Source: Biomphalaria glabrata (taxonomy: Eukaryota > Mollusca > Gastropoda > Planorbidae). Taken from it: DNA of 64,000 nucleotides. Of the stretch, positions 1-12,100 are shown piece after piece. Below the pieces are notes generated by a model. The model did no database searches. It had not been told where the DNA came from and worked only from the letters and a program-made list of their open reading frames with translations. The position numbers and the translations under genes were made by a program. Each line of letters begins with the position of its first letter. Positions within the stretch are counted from its first letter, which is position 1. The stretch lies in assembly GCF_947242115.1 (NCBI RefSeq), contig NC_074716.1:22715590-22779589 (forward strand). Reading direction: 5' to 3'.

Positions 1-549
1 AATTTACTTGTTGAAAAAAAAATCTCTATTAATCATTGTAACAATTACTGACCGCCCGCAAGCCGACCTTAAGCATGGTCAAACTAGGCAGCCGCCTAGG
101 GCCTTCAATTGGCGGGGGCCTCACATAGGATTAAAATATTTTTTTAGAGAAAAAAAACAGCGAAACTTGGGTTAAAACTCAAAAATAGCAACCCATGATT
201 TTGACACCGTCATACGTGAAATTATGTATTTACCAAGTCAGCCAGCGGGAATTTATACTTTTGAGTTTATTTATTGATATCATTAGGTCGTTATGGATAT
301 TTATATCCAATGCTAGACCTAGACTTCTGATTTAGAAATCCTAGGATCTATTCTAGATCTACATTTCCTTCTAGATCTAAAATCTAGATATAATCTATAT
401 AAGATTTACTTAAAAAATAATAGTAAGGCTTCGATATTAATTCAATAAAATTGAAATAACTTTAAATGTACTCTGTTAGCGTATAACTTCGGAACATTAT
501 TGCTGACTACGCCATGTTTAGTTTCTAGTAATTCTTTTCTCAGCGATAT
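1..549. other. Intergenic, AT-rich, no gene recognised
   Basis: No coding sequence or RNA gene was recognised. Positions 300-400 hold a cluster of overlapping CTAGATCT / TCTAGA words of the kind seen elsewhere in the window. I searched both strands by eye for the missing third exon of the neighbouring RBR gene and did not find it. Confidence 0.5.
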
Positions 550-557
550 ACATCAAC

Positions 558-2369
558 CATGGGCGTAGCCAGGGGGGGGGGTTTGAATCCCGAAATGAAA
601 TCCCCCTCAGGGGGGGGGCGGAATTTAGTGACTGATTTTTTGCTTTGATTTTAATTATTTTAGGTGAGACTTTATTACTAAACTATCACTTGCCCCAGCA
701 CAGCCAAGGATTTTTGAGTTTAAAACTCCCTACCAGGGGGGTTTGAGTTTAAACCCCCTACCAGAGGTTTTGGCAGTTAAATCCCCCTCTTCTATAAAAC
801 AAAACAAAATGCAAACGACAATCGCCAAATTTCAAGATTTCAGTTAAGGAAGAATTTGATTTTAAAACCCCCTCCAAAATTTATGATAAACCCCCTATTC
901 AATATTAAAAAAGCAAATTACACAATCAAAATTCTATGAGCGTAGCTAAATGGGTTTTGACTTAGTTCTGAGTGTAAACCCCCCCCCCCTCTTCAGCGGG
1001 GTTTGAAGGTAAAAAATACCTCTTTAATATTAAAAACAAAGCAAATTATACACATAAAATTCTATGAGTGTAGCCAAAGGGATTTTGAGTTTTAAACCCC
1101 TATCCAGCAAGGTTTGAAACTAAAAAAATACATCTTCAATGTAAAAAAAAAAGCAAATTACGCACTCAAAATGCTGTGAGCGTTGCCAAAAGGGGTTTTG
1201 AGTTTAAACCCCCCTTCAGAGGGGTTTGATGCTAAAAAAATACCTCTTCAATATAAAAAAGCAAATTACACACTAAAATTATTTGAGCGTAGCCAAGCCA
1301 ATTAGGGGTTTTGAGTTTAAACCCCTCTCCAACAGATGACTTTTTTTTAAAGTTTAAAACCCCTCCAGATGGTTTTGAGTTTATAATCCCCTTATAGAGC
1401 GTTTTGAGGTGAAAAACTTCTATCTTCATATAGTATTCTAAAGCAAACTACAGTTACCATGTCCGTAGCTAAATGGGGGTTTTTAGTTTAAAACCCCCAA
1501 CAGATTATTTTGACGATAAAACTTCCCTTTTCGATATAAAATCTAAAGCAAACTACAGTCATCTAATTCCAAGAGCGTATTAAAGAGAGTTTATACATTT
1601 CTACCATTGGCGGGGTTCCATTACTTAGGTGCAGTAAATAGTCATCTGCTAGATTGAAAAACACTAAATGTGGCTCAACGAAGATGGCTAAGACAGATTT
1701 TAGGTGTCAGTTATAGAGATCGGGTCTAAATCAAGGAAATCCTAAGCCGACAGAGCGTCGCATAGAGGTTTGCGGGACATGTTCTCCGACAAAATGAATT
1801 ACGCATAATAAGAGTTGCAATGACATCCTAGTACAACTTGGCGCCACACTTTCACGGAGGTCCTCAGAGCAGGTGGGAAGAGGATTCAGACATTACCAGT
1901 GACAGATTTTTGTGGAAGCAGCTTGACGGCAAATGCGCCGAACGGCGCGGGGGGGGGGGGGGTCTAAGTCAGTAAGAATAGCACATTAGGTTTTTGAAAT
2001 AAAACTTTTTAATAGCGGAAAAATGCACTATAGATACCTCAGAATATGCATTTTGTTGGCTTTCAATACCACAAATGGTGCTTGGAGGCGGGGCTCCGTC
2101 CCGCGCTAGCGGAGCTCCTAGCGCTCCCCAGACACCCTCTCTATCAATGTCGGGGAGTCTACAATTTGTCCACTAACTTCAGGAATAACCTATTCTAGGG
2201 CACAATAAACGTCTTCCGAAAGAATGAAGGGTCAGAATGTAATAAAGATTATGTACACACACATACATACATATAATTTTTTTTTTGCGGGGGGAAGGGG
2301 GGCCGGGGGGGGGGGGGGAAATCCCCCCAACCCCCCCCCCCCCCGAAAAAAATCCTGGCTACGCCCATG
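558..2369. mobile_element. hAT-type DNA transposon (non-autonomous), 1.8 kb
   Basis: The element starts with CATGGGCGTAGCCAGG at 558 and ends with its exact reverse complement at 2354-2369. It is flanked by a perfect 8-bp duplication, ACATCAAC, at 550-557 and 2370-2377. An 8-bp target duplication with short terminal inverted repeats is the hAT pattern. No transposase is visible. From about 700 to 1600 the interior consists of imperfect repeats of roughly 100-125 bp, each with a GAGCGTAGCC-like word followed by a C-rich and AAATACCTCTTCAATA-like stretch. Positions 1656-1960 are a LINE-derived insert. The right half (1975-2260) is homologous to the reverse complement of 7030-7250, so a second family member lies nearby in the opposite orientation. 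Confidence 0.85.
1656..1960 (+). mobile_element. LINE 3'-terminal fragment nested in the hAT element
   Basis: Plus-strand translation in shifting frames gives the typical C-terminal end of a non-LTR retrotransposon reverse transcriptase: RRWLRQILGVSYRDRV, then RFAGHVLRQNELRIIRVAM, then RWEEDSDITSDRFLWKQL and CAERRG. Several stops and frameshifts interrupt it, so it is a fossil fragment. The related element at 6866-7804 lacks this block at the equivalent place, which indicates a later insertion or capture into the hAT element. Confidence 0.65.
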
Positions 2370-2377
2370 ACATCAAC

Positions 2378-2542
2378 TGTTTAGTTTCTAGGAAAATGGT
2401 TAGGGCCGTTTTAAGATCAGCTGTCTGCCCATCCACCCAGGTTCCTTCATGAAGAAGTGTGGAACCTTTAAATACAATCATTGTTTCAATAGTAGGATTT
2501 TTAAAAATGTAACATGGAGGCAATGTGCTAGACTGTTAATTT
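2378..2542. other. Spacer between hAT element and RBR copy 1
   Basis: Short AT-rich stretch just downstream of the read-through stop of RBR copy 1. If the donor at 2617 is used, this belongs to an intron whose third exon is outside the window or deleted. No poly(A) signal was evident. Confidence 0.4.
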
Positions 2543-5500
2543 CTAAATATTTGTATTGTACGTATACTGGTCTAAATGGTTTGTGTTTACAACAATCAAA
2601 GAAAAAGTCAACTCTACCTCATCTTTGAAATAGTCATCGTCCAATGTGGCAAACTGCATTCGTTTCACTAGACCTTTGACCTCAAGACTACGTAATGTTT
2701 TGGCAGACTCCAACTTTTCTTGTTGAGCTTTTTGGTACATACTGACCTTTGACCTTTTTTGTTTCCTCGGGGTGGGTTCAGCTACGAGGCTGACATATTT
2801 TGGGGCTTCTATTTCAATGTGTTTAATTCTAAGACAACGAGTAAAAGCTTTAATTGTCTGCTCGGTGGGAAAACACGTTCCATTGTTATGTGTTTGGACA
2901 GTGGCTTTCATGCATGACCAGCAAAATTGGTGTCCACATCTGCAGACCACAAAGTCACATCCGCCCATTTTTTCCACGAAAGCTTTACAAGCCGGACAAA
3001 TTTTTCCCCAGATTTCTAACACAGGGTATTCCACTGGTGGAGACTGCAGGTCTGTAGAGTCTACATCTTGGGGAGTCTTTAGAGAGGGAAGAGCCCGTGC
3101 GTATTCTTCGGCCTGTTCACACTTGGCAGGCCAGTGCGGTTTACCTAAGCAAGCAAAACATAGTGATTGGCCACAGACACAGACTAAATCAAACACAGAC
3201 TGTCTGGGTTTGTTTCCAGGTGTGACACGTATAGCTCGGCCACATGAAGGGTTAGGACACCACTTAGTGTCCAGGGATGTTTCAATCTCAGCCTCACACT
3301 GACGCTGAAGGTAGAGGTTTAAATCATTCACATGAACTAAAGACAAGAGAGTAGCGGGGCCTACAGGGACATTGCAGTCATATCCAGGGCAAGTCAATTT
3401 GAAAGCTCCAGTTTTCATCTTTGTGTTGAAATGAGTTCTCCAGCAGCTGTCACAGAACACGTGACCACATTTATTTAACTTCGTGCCAGGTGATGACTCG
3501 TAATGAGAGGATGTGACGTCAGCATAACATATTTCACAAAACAAAACCTTCTCCCAATCTTCTGAAAGTTTGTACAGTTCTTCTGAACTATCCACTTTCT
3601 CTTCAATTACAATTTTACTGATTTGTTCTGAAGTGAAGAAAGCTTCAAAGTTCATGTTCAATTTGTCTGTCAAATAATTTCTGGGTACAGTCTCATGACT
3701 TTGTAAGACATTTCCTAACTTCACTAATCCTTCTTGCTTCATGTCCAACAAAGTGGAGATGATTGAACTAGTGATTTCTTCCAGGGTCATCTTCTGAAAC
3801 GGAAGTGAGTCTGTGATTCGCTTGGTATCTGAACAAATCAAAGAGTTGAATTGAGCTTTGTAGCTGCTTTGTCCCACATCGTAAAATCCATCCTGGATGA
3901 GAACCAAGAATGACGTCAGACCTGAGCCCAACTTGACGCTTCGTGACGTGCTCAGAGTGTTGACAATGTCGTCTGTGATGTTGATAGTGAAACGTCTTGG
4001 CTCGCAATCAGCTTCAGAAAAGTTCTGACCAAATCTTTCTTTCAGTTTTTCTGGAGAAATTTCAGAGTCACACAAAATGACTTTTCCATAATGTAAAGCA
4101 GCTTCTATTGCTTGATAGTCAGCCTGGGATTTTCTAATTCTGTTCAATTTCCGGTTTTCGTTTATTTCTTGTGTATAGATAATGTGAGGTCTTTCTTTTT
4201 TAACGCATTCTGGCATTGCTTTCGACGACTTTCTGGATCTTTTAGCCGGAATAACGCCCCATATTTTTTTCGCTTTTTCTGCCTGGGCAATCAAGCAAGC
4301 TAATATATTATCATTCACTTTTAGCCCTTGATCGAAGTTGCTGTCGTCATCCGAATCACTGACTTTGTCTCTAGAGGTGAACGATGTAATACTGTCACCA
4401 ATTTTACTGTCATGAATGATGTCTTCTTCCCACATGTTTTCAACATCATTTTGGATCACTTCTTCATCAAATATGTCAATCTCTTTGTGGGTTAGCTTTT
4501 GCCTATGCCTTTGTGTCTTCTTTGATGTTCTGACATTAGATCTCATCTCCAGCTTCCCAGCTTCGTTCATCTCCAGCTTGACGTCTGTGTACTTTGGGTT
4601 GAAGGACAATGAGCAGCTACGTGGACAAGGGTAAAAGACTTCCAGCCTGTACTCTGGCTTGGAGCTGGACAGTGGGCCGTGTTCCTTAGCATGGGGATTA
4701 GATATAGTGAATGCATCCACATTTTCACATTGCGAGCTAGGCTCTTTTGATTTGGGCAATTTGGCAATCTTTTTTAAAATTTCAGCTTTGGCGCGTTTTA
4801 TCATTCGGCTTGACTTCTCGTCTGCTAATTTGTCCATGTTGAAACTGAAGTATCTCTTCTGGGTGGGAATGACATGTCCGTAAAGTCCACGATTGCAGAC
4901 GAAGCTGACGCAGTTTGCCCTCCTCTTTAATTTGTGTCGCTCCAAGATGGACACCATGGCGTTGTCCTTGTCGAAGTAACCGGCTTTGATCATGTGACTA
5001 ACCGTCGCTGGAAGACGCCATCTTTGTTTTTTGTTCAAAGACAGAATGACATCCGTTGACGTCAGAGCCTCGGAAATGTAACTGTCGTCTGTGGTGTTGC
5101 TGACAAGCAGCTCTATATCTTGTGTAGCCAGACTGGAGCGACCAACAATACAAGCCTGGCGGGCATATCTGGGAATACAAGAAAGAGAATAAGAGTTTGA
5201 ACTTGGTCAACAATGCAACAAAATGTAAAGCTCCCATTTGAGAACCAATGTAATATAGAACAGATGCTTCAAAGCTATTCTATTGTATTTCTGGTTCACG
5301 TGGATTTCGTGTGACCGGCCAATAAAGAACTTTTCTTTACAACATGCGTAGGCGTCCTAAAAATCTCTTCTTTATTTTTTTTTTTCGAAATCCCATGCTT
5401 CACAGGTATTTGGGACCACTCGGTCATATCCATAACGTTTCGTCATACACTTTTGACAATAAGCTTTGTTAATAAGACTTTTGATGTACTCATTGTGAAT

Positions 5501-6016
5501 GAGAAAAACTTTTGTTCAGGGATACAACTTATAAGAACATTTTATTTTCAGATATTTTTATTTCCTTTATTTCAGAACTAACTAGAGTTTGGCTTCATTC
5601 ATACGTTGATTGGTATCTACGAAACATGGACTTACACAATTTAATCTTAGGGTCTAACCAAAAATAACCCATTCTTTCAAGTGAAAATAGCTATTTAACC
5701 AGAGAGCGTAATAAGTGAAACATATAAAAAAAAATTTAAAAAGACAAAAATGTTTTTATAAAAATATTTTTCTTTTGTGTGTATGTGAAAATAACGATAT
5801 ATAAAAGCAAGAAGCTAGAAAAGATACAGAGAAATTGAAATTATAACTTAAAAGAGAAGAAAAAAAGAACTAGACAAAAAGATTCTGCAATGAAAACAAA
5901 GTAAAATTGTGACAGACATCTAAATCACAACTAAATTACCTTTTGGACTGAAGTGACCGAAGTCCACGCAGAGTGTTACCTGACCTGACTCCACCTTTAC
6001 TAACTTTATACACCAT
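2543..6016 (-). CDS. RBR-type E3 ubiquitin ligase, tandem copy 1 (last exon missing or out of window)
   Basis: Exon 1 is 5940-6016, starting at the ATG at 6016-6014 (MVYKVSKGGVRSGNTLRGLR). Exon 2 runs from 5168 to a donor at 2618/2617, or by read-through to a stop at 2543. Read-through gives about 900 residues. RING1 begins near residue 570 (CEICYADV; CGHVFCDSC), an IBR follows near 640-715 (KWCPNPSCGRAIRV; CFACLGKPHW), and RING2 lies near 750-780 (CPACKAFVEKMGGCDFVVC; FCWSC). The cysteine in GGC is the expected thioester-forming residue of RBR ligases, which take ubiquitin from an E2 and pass it to substrate. An acidic low-complexity linker sits near residues 250-310. The helical C-terminal exon seen in copy 2 is not found; read-through instead adds a 25-residue tail unlike copy 2. 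No exact orthologue recognised. Confidence 0.8.
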
Positions 6017-6060
6017 TCTGAGCACGTATTCCAAGTCTACTGAATCTACTTGTTGTAGTC

Positions 6061-6070
6061 CTATAAATCG
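6061..6070 (-). promoter_or_regulatory. Possible TATA-like element of RBR copy 1
   Basis: On the minus strand this reads CGATTTATAG, about 45 bp upstream of the ATG at 6016. The equivalent region of copy 2 has a stronger TATATAAAG. The two upstream regions retain short matches, such as CTACTTGTTG. A weak call on position and sequence alone. Confidence 0.3.
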
Positions 6071-6504
6071 TTCCCCTCAGTAACCCAAACTATTGAATGG
6101 GCTAATGTCTGCTAGACACTATTATCTATTTATAATGTTTTCCTTGTGATACTGTCATTGCGAGAGGTGGTGCAATGGCTGTGATAACATTCAAACGAGG
6201 TCAAAGGATAAAAATAACTTGGCGCTAGAGTGCTATTAAAATCTTGAATCTTAAAACTTACTTCATAAATACCAATTAATAACAATAACAAAAATCCTTA
6301 ACCGAGAAGATGTACCAATAGTCTATTAAAAGGACTAGAGATCTGACTGACAAGACAAGTAATGAAGAAAATATAGACAGGAGCGGAAAGGGGTGAAACG
6401 GCTGTGAGTAGGGGAGACAAGAAGGAGGAGAATACCATAAAACCCACACACACACACACACACAGAATTTTGTTTGCCATTCTCATTGCTATAATGGGTC
6501 CATG

Positions 6505-6673
6505 CAGTGGCGTAGCTAAGGTGGGGGAGAAGGGGGGAGAATTTAAAAATCCCTCCTGGATACCACCTAAAAGGGGCTCCAAATGAGTGTTTTTTTACAC
6601 TAAATGCAGGGGCCCCATAGAGGTCAAGCTCCCGGGGCCCCAAAACGTTTGAAAATTCCCAGCTTCGCCCCTG
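6505..6673. mobile_element. Short hAT-type MITE, 169 bp
   Basis: The ends are CAGTGGCGTAGCTAAG and, read inward from the other side, CAGGGGCGAAGCTGGG (12 of 16 match). The flanking 8-bp words are GGTCCATG (6497-6504) and GGTCCATT (6674-6681), 7 of 8 identical, consistent with a hAT target duplication. The interior is G/C-rich with no coding capacity. Confidence 0.7.
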
Positions 6674-6865
6674 GGTCCATTTTACAATTATAATGCCCAT
6701 GGCTAAACTATGTAGCAGTTATAATCACGCTAATAAGAGGCTTTTATGCCTCACCAAACACATTGCAGAGCAATCGCCTCCTGGATATCGACTACGATTT
6801 AACAAGGGGGGGGGTCAAAGAAGTTACATTAATTACTTTATAATAAACACACACAGATACACACG

Positions 6866-7804
<939 letters not shown>

Positions 7805-8420
7805 GAAATTATATAAAAACCAAGGCTTGAATATTTCTTGTCCATTGCCGGATCCGGTGGTGTTCGCCTCTGAGTTTGTGATAACAAAAACTCTTTTTGT
7901 AACCTTATCATTTTTTTTGACATCATGATTGAGTGTGCTTTGAATTCTGTGCTGAGATTTGCCTCAAGTTTCAGAATAAAATTCACGCAAAAAGTTTGTT
8001 AGCATTTTTAAAATAGTTTTTTTTCTTTGTACGCCATTACTTCTGATGTCCTGGTGTAGTTTTCTGATTGACCTATCAATTGTTGACTAGCTTGGACCAT
8101 CCCAGTTATCCTTTTAATAGCCCAAGGAAGACTGGTAGAGCATCATAGTTTGTTCGTTTATGAAGTGAATTAAAGTATATGTTTAAATTGTTCTAATCTT
8201 AGTTCATTTGTGTTTCTAAATATTTATGAGACTTTTCAGTATCTCTTTCTACATAATTCTACATAATGCTATAAATTTAACAGTTTAACAGGTGTAACAA
8301 TAAGAACATGAGAATGTTTCAAACCAATGTTGTCCATATAAGATTTGAGATCTGGACATGTGACACAAGTAGATTATTGCATTCTTTGATAGTGAATTCA
8401 GAAAAACAAAAACGACTTCA
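7805..8420. other. Intergenic, nothing recognised
   Basis: AT-rich sequence between the inverted hAT-family element and the probable 3' end of RBR copy 2. I see no coding exon, RNA gene or clear repeat. Confidence 0.4.
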
Positions 8421-8421
8421 T

Positions 8422-9157
8422 ATTTATTTTATTTATTTGAACATAGTAATGTCACATGTATAAAACAACCTAGTCGAATATCATGTCAAATATATGTACA
8501 TAGTATACAGGCTCAATACAAGTAGACATAATACATTTGTTGATGTTTACAATCAACAATTTAGAATATAATAACACTATGATCAATTAGAAAATATACA
8601 TTAATATATTTTTACACCAGGTTTTGGTAGTTTTTATCAAACAATAGTTAGCTATTTATATATTTGTACATTTGTACTTTCTGATATGTGGTTTGAATTG
8701 TGGTTCACGTTTTTTTACACCAAATTCTGCTAACAATCTTTGGGAAATCTAATGATATAGTAGATATAAAATTAGTGACATATGAAAGGCTACGTCCAAC
8801 AATGAAAAATAGAACCTAGTTTTAAAACTACTAAAAAAAAAAAAAGAATGAGAAACAAAATAAATCAACTTTTCAAAACCTGTAAGAGATTAATTGTATA
8901 ATATACACCGTGTACTGATTAATTGTATAATATACACTGTGTACTGATTAATTGTAGTACATTGAGGGTTACTTAGTACTGAAACAATTAGCTTAAATGT
9001 GGTCGATATGTTTGTGAATAGGGAAATAGTGGACAATCAAGTGGGAGAGAAAGAAAAAGAGTGAGGTAAACAAAAATGAGGAGAGTGGGAAAAGAAAGAG
9101 CTGCAGAAAGAAGAATGTGATAAAGATAGAGTGGGTGAAAAGAGGAACATTAAGTAA
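8422..9157 (-). other. Probable 3' UTR of RBR copy 2 with AATAAA signals
   Basis: Directly downstream of the copy 2 stop codon (9158-9160, minus). Overlapping AATAAA words on the minus strand lie at about 8422-8438 and are the first good poly(A) signals met. The region also contains a 29-bp tandem repeat (8888-8956, about 2.4 copies). The transcript end is inferred, not shown. Confidence 0.45.
8888..8956. repeat. 29-bp tandem repeat, about 2.4 copies
   Basis: Two units starting GATTAATTGTATAATATACA at 8888 and 8917 differ by one base, followed by a partial third unit from 8946. It lies in the probable 3' UTR of RBR copy 2. Confidence 0.9.
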
Positions 9158-12100
9158 TTATGAACGGAATGCGTCCACTGTGACCAACAGAGCGTCCAGA
9201 GCTCTACCTGACCAGGTTCTTATGTCCACTAGTCTCCTAAATGCCACTCTTGGGTCCTGACTAGTTCCGGCTTCAAACACTGAGGAAATAAAACTGCAGT
9301 ATCCGCTGAGGTCATTGGCCAGTTTCAGCGCCCTCTGTCTCTCCAGACTTTGTGGGACAGATTGAAGTAGAACAAAAGTATACTCAGCCACGTGATGTAA
9401 CGACTGTTTCATCTGGACACAAGAGTTCAGGAATCTGGTCACGTGAGGAAACAATGACGTCTGCTCGGACTCTAGAAGACTTGATTGATCAATCTTACAA
9501 GCCATTGCAATCTGTTGTACATTTTAAAAAGAGGAAAATCAAATTACTTTGTTATTACATTTTAACCAAATAAAAAAACAACAACTTATTTAATTGCATT
9601 CTCTATGAGAGTCTTTACACAAATATTTCTACATCTCAAAAGTCGATCAACCATATATACAATTTTTTAAAAATTCTATAAATTTGTAAAAATCAATTAT
9701 AGCGTTGATCAGCAGGACATCATTAATGTTTTGATTTTATTTTGATCATTGTATAAATTGTATTAAAGTTATTAAGATCTATGACTATTATAGAGACAAG
9801 TACTAAGTGCTCTACTGTCTGAGGAGTTATTGTAACGTTCTGTCTAATTATGTATTTAATGATCTCAAGAAAACCTTTTCAAAGTTTGATTCCTTAAATT
9901 TTGTTATCATAACATTAAAAACCTTAACTTAGAAGAAGAAATATTAATATAAAGAAATGTTATTATCTCTTTGGCATTAAAGGAATGTAATTCACAATTA
10001 ATCATTGCCATATGGTCCATGGTTGAAACAAATAACACGAATGACTTGGTTACATTTTTTAAAAAATACATTAAAAGAAAAGAGTTGCAGATGGAAATAA
10101 TTACAAATTCAAGTTGTTGGCTTACCTCCTCTTGGAAAGTCTCGTCACTGAATGCAACATGTTGGATACGTTTGAAAAGAGATTTGACTTGGTCTCTGGT
10201 GGAACTTTTTGTTGATTCATGTCTCTGCTGAAGAGCTTTCTGGTACAAACTGGCCTTGTGCCCCCTTGGTTTGGATTGTCTAGTAACTTTTGCGGGACTA
10301 TGATTGGTGCATTTTGAGCTTTCTATGTCCACATGTCGAACTTTGACATGGCGAGTTAGTGATTTGATTAATTTGACATTTTCTATGCAAGGAATATTGC
10401 CATGAGCAGATATAGGCTTCATGCATGTCCAGCAAAACTGAAGTCCGCATCTGCAATTCATGTGTGGACAACCGCCATTCTTCTCCATAAACCTGTGACA
10501 CGAGGGACAAAGGCGCCCTTCAATTTCAATCACTGCATATGTGGAAGGTTTGGAAGGAATGCTCGGTAGATCAATGACGTCATCCGTCTCTTGGTAAGGT
10601 TTTAGAGAGGGGAGAGCTTGTGAATATTCTTCTGCCTGGACACAATTGGCAGGCCAATGGGGTTTACCAAGACATGCGAAACAAACAGACTGGCCGCAAA
10701 CACATGTTATGTCAAATGTACAGCCTATGACCTTCTTCCCAGATGTGACACGTATAGCTCGGCCACATGAAGGGTTAGGACACCACTTAGTGTCCAGGGA
10801 TGTTTCAATCTCAGCCTCACACTGACGCTGAAGGTAGAGGTTTAAATCATTCACATGAACTAAAGACAAGAGAGTAGCGGGGCCTACAGGGACATTGCAG
10901 TCATATCCAGGGCAAGTCAATTTGAAAGCTCCAGTTTTCATCTTTGTGTTGAAATGAGTTCTCCAGCAGCTGTCACAGAACACGTGACCACATTTATTTA
11001 ACTTCGTGCCAGGTGATGACTCGTAATGAGAGGATGTGACGTCAGCATAACATATTTCACAAAACAAAACCTTCTCCCAATCTTCTGAAAGTTTGTACAG
11101 CTCTTCTGAACTATCCACTTTCTCTTCAATTACAATTTTACTGATTTGTTCTGAAGTGAAGAAAGCTTCAATGTTCATGTTCAATTTGTCTGTCAAATAA
11201 TTTCTGGGTACAGTCTCATGACTTTGTAAGACATTTCCTAACTTCACTAATCCTTCTTGCTTCATGTCCAACAAAGTGGAGATGATTGAACTAGTGATTT
11301 CTTCCAGGGTCATCTTCTGAAACGGAAGTGAGTCTGTGATTCGCTTGGTATCTGAACAAATCAAAGAGTTGAATTGAACTTTGTAGCTGCTTTGTCCCAC
11401 ATCGTAAAATCCATCCTGGATGAGAACCAAGAATGACGTCAGACCTGAGCCCAACTTGACGCTTCGTGACGTGCTCAGAGTGTTGACAATGTCGTCTGTG
11501 ATGTTGATAGTGAAACGTCTTGGCTCGCAATCAGCTTCAGAAAAGTTCTGACCAAATCTTTCTTTCAGTTTTTCTGGAGAGATTTCAGAGTCACACAAAA
11601 TGACTTTTCCATAACGTAAAACAACTTCTTTTTCTTTTTTGTAATGTTCTACTTTCGTCTTGATTTGTTTACTGAGCTGCATTGGTTTGAACTCGTCAGT
11701 ATAGAAAATGTGAGATTTGTTTTCAACATCTATTTTTGGATTTGGCTTTGAAGATTTTTTTGTTCTTTTTGCAGACTTGTCTGTGCTACAGAATGATCGG
11801 GCTCTTTCCGCTTGAGCAATCAAGCAAGACAAAATAGTAGCAGTGTTTTCTTGTCCTTCATTTTGGTCGCAATCATTTTCGACTTCCGAATCGCTGTCTT
11901 TGTCACTAGTGCTGAAGATTGTGTCTTCTTGAACATCCTTGCTGTCATCATTGATGTCTTCCTCCCACATGATGTCCACATCGTCTTGAATTATTTCCTC
12001 GTCATATTTGGCCAGGTCCTTTATTGACAACTTATGTCTATGTCTGTGTGCCTTTTTTGATGTTCTGACATTAGATCTCATCTCCAGCTTCCCAGCTTCG

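Noticed and set aside
2772-4883. Plus-strand open frames opposite RBR copy 1, and equivalents opposite copy 2
   Set aside because: They are shadows of the conserved minus-strand exon, appear in both paralogues only where the DNA is shared, and have no domains.
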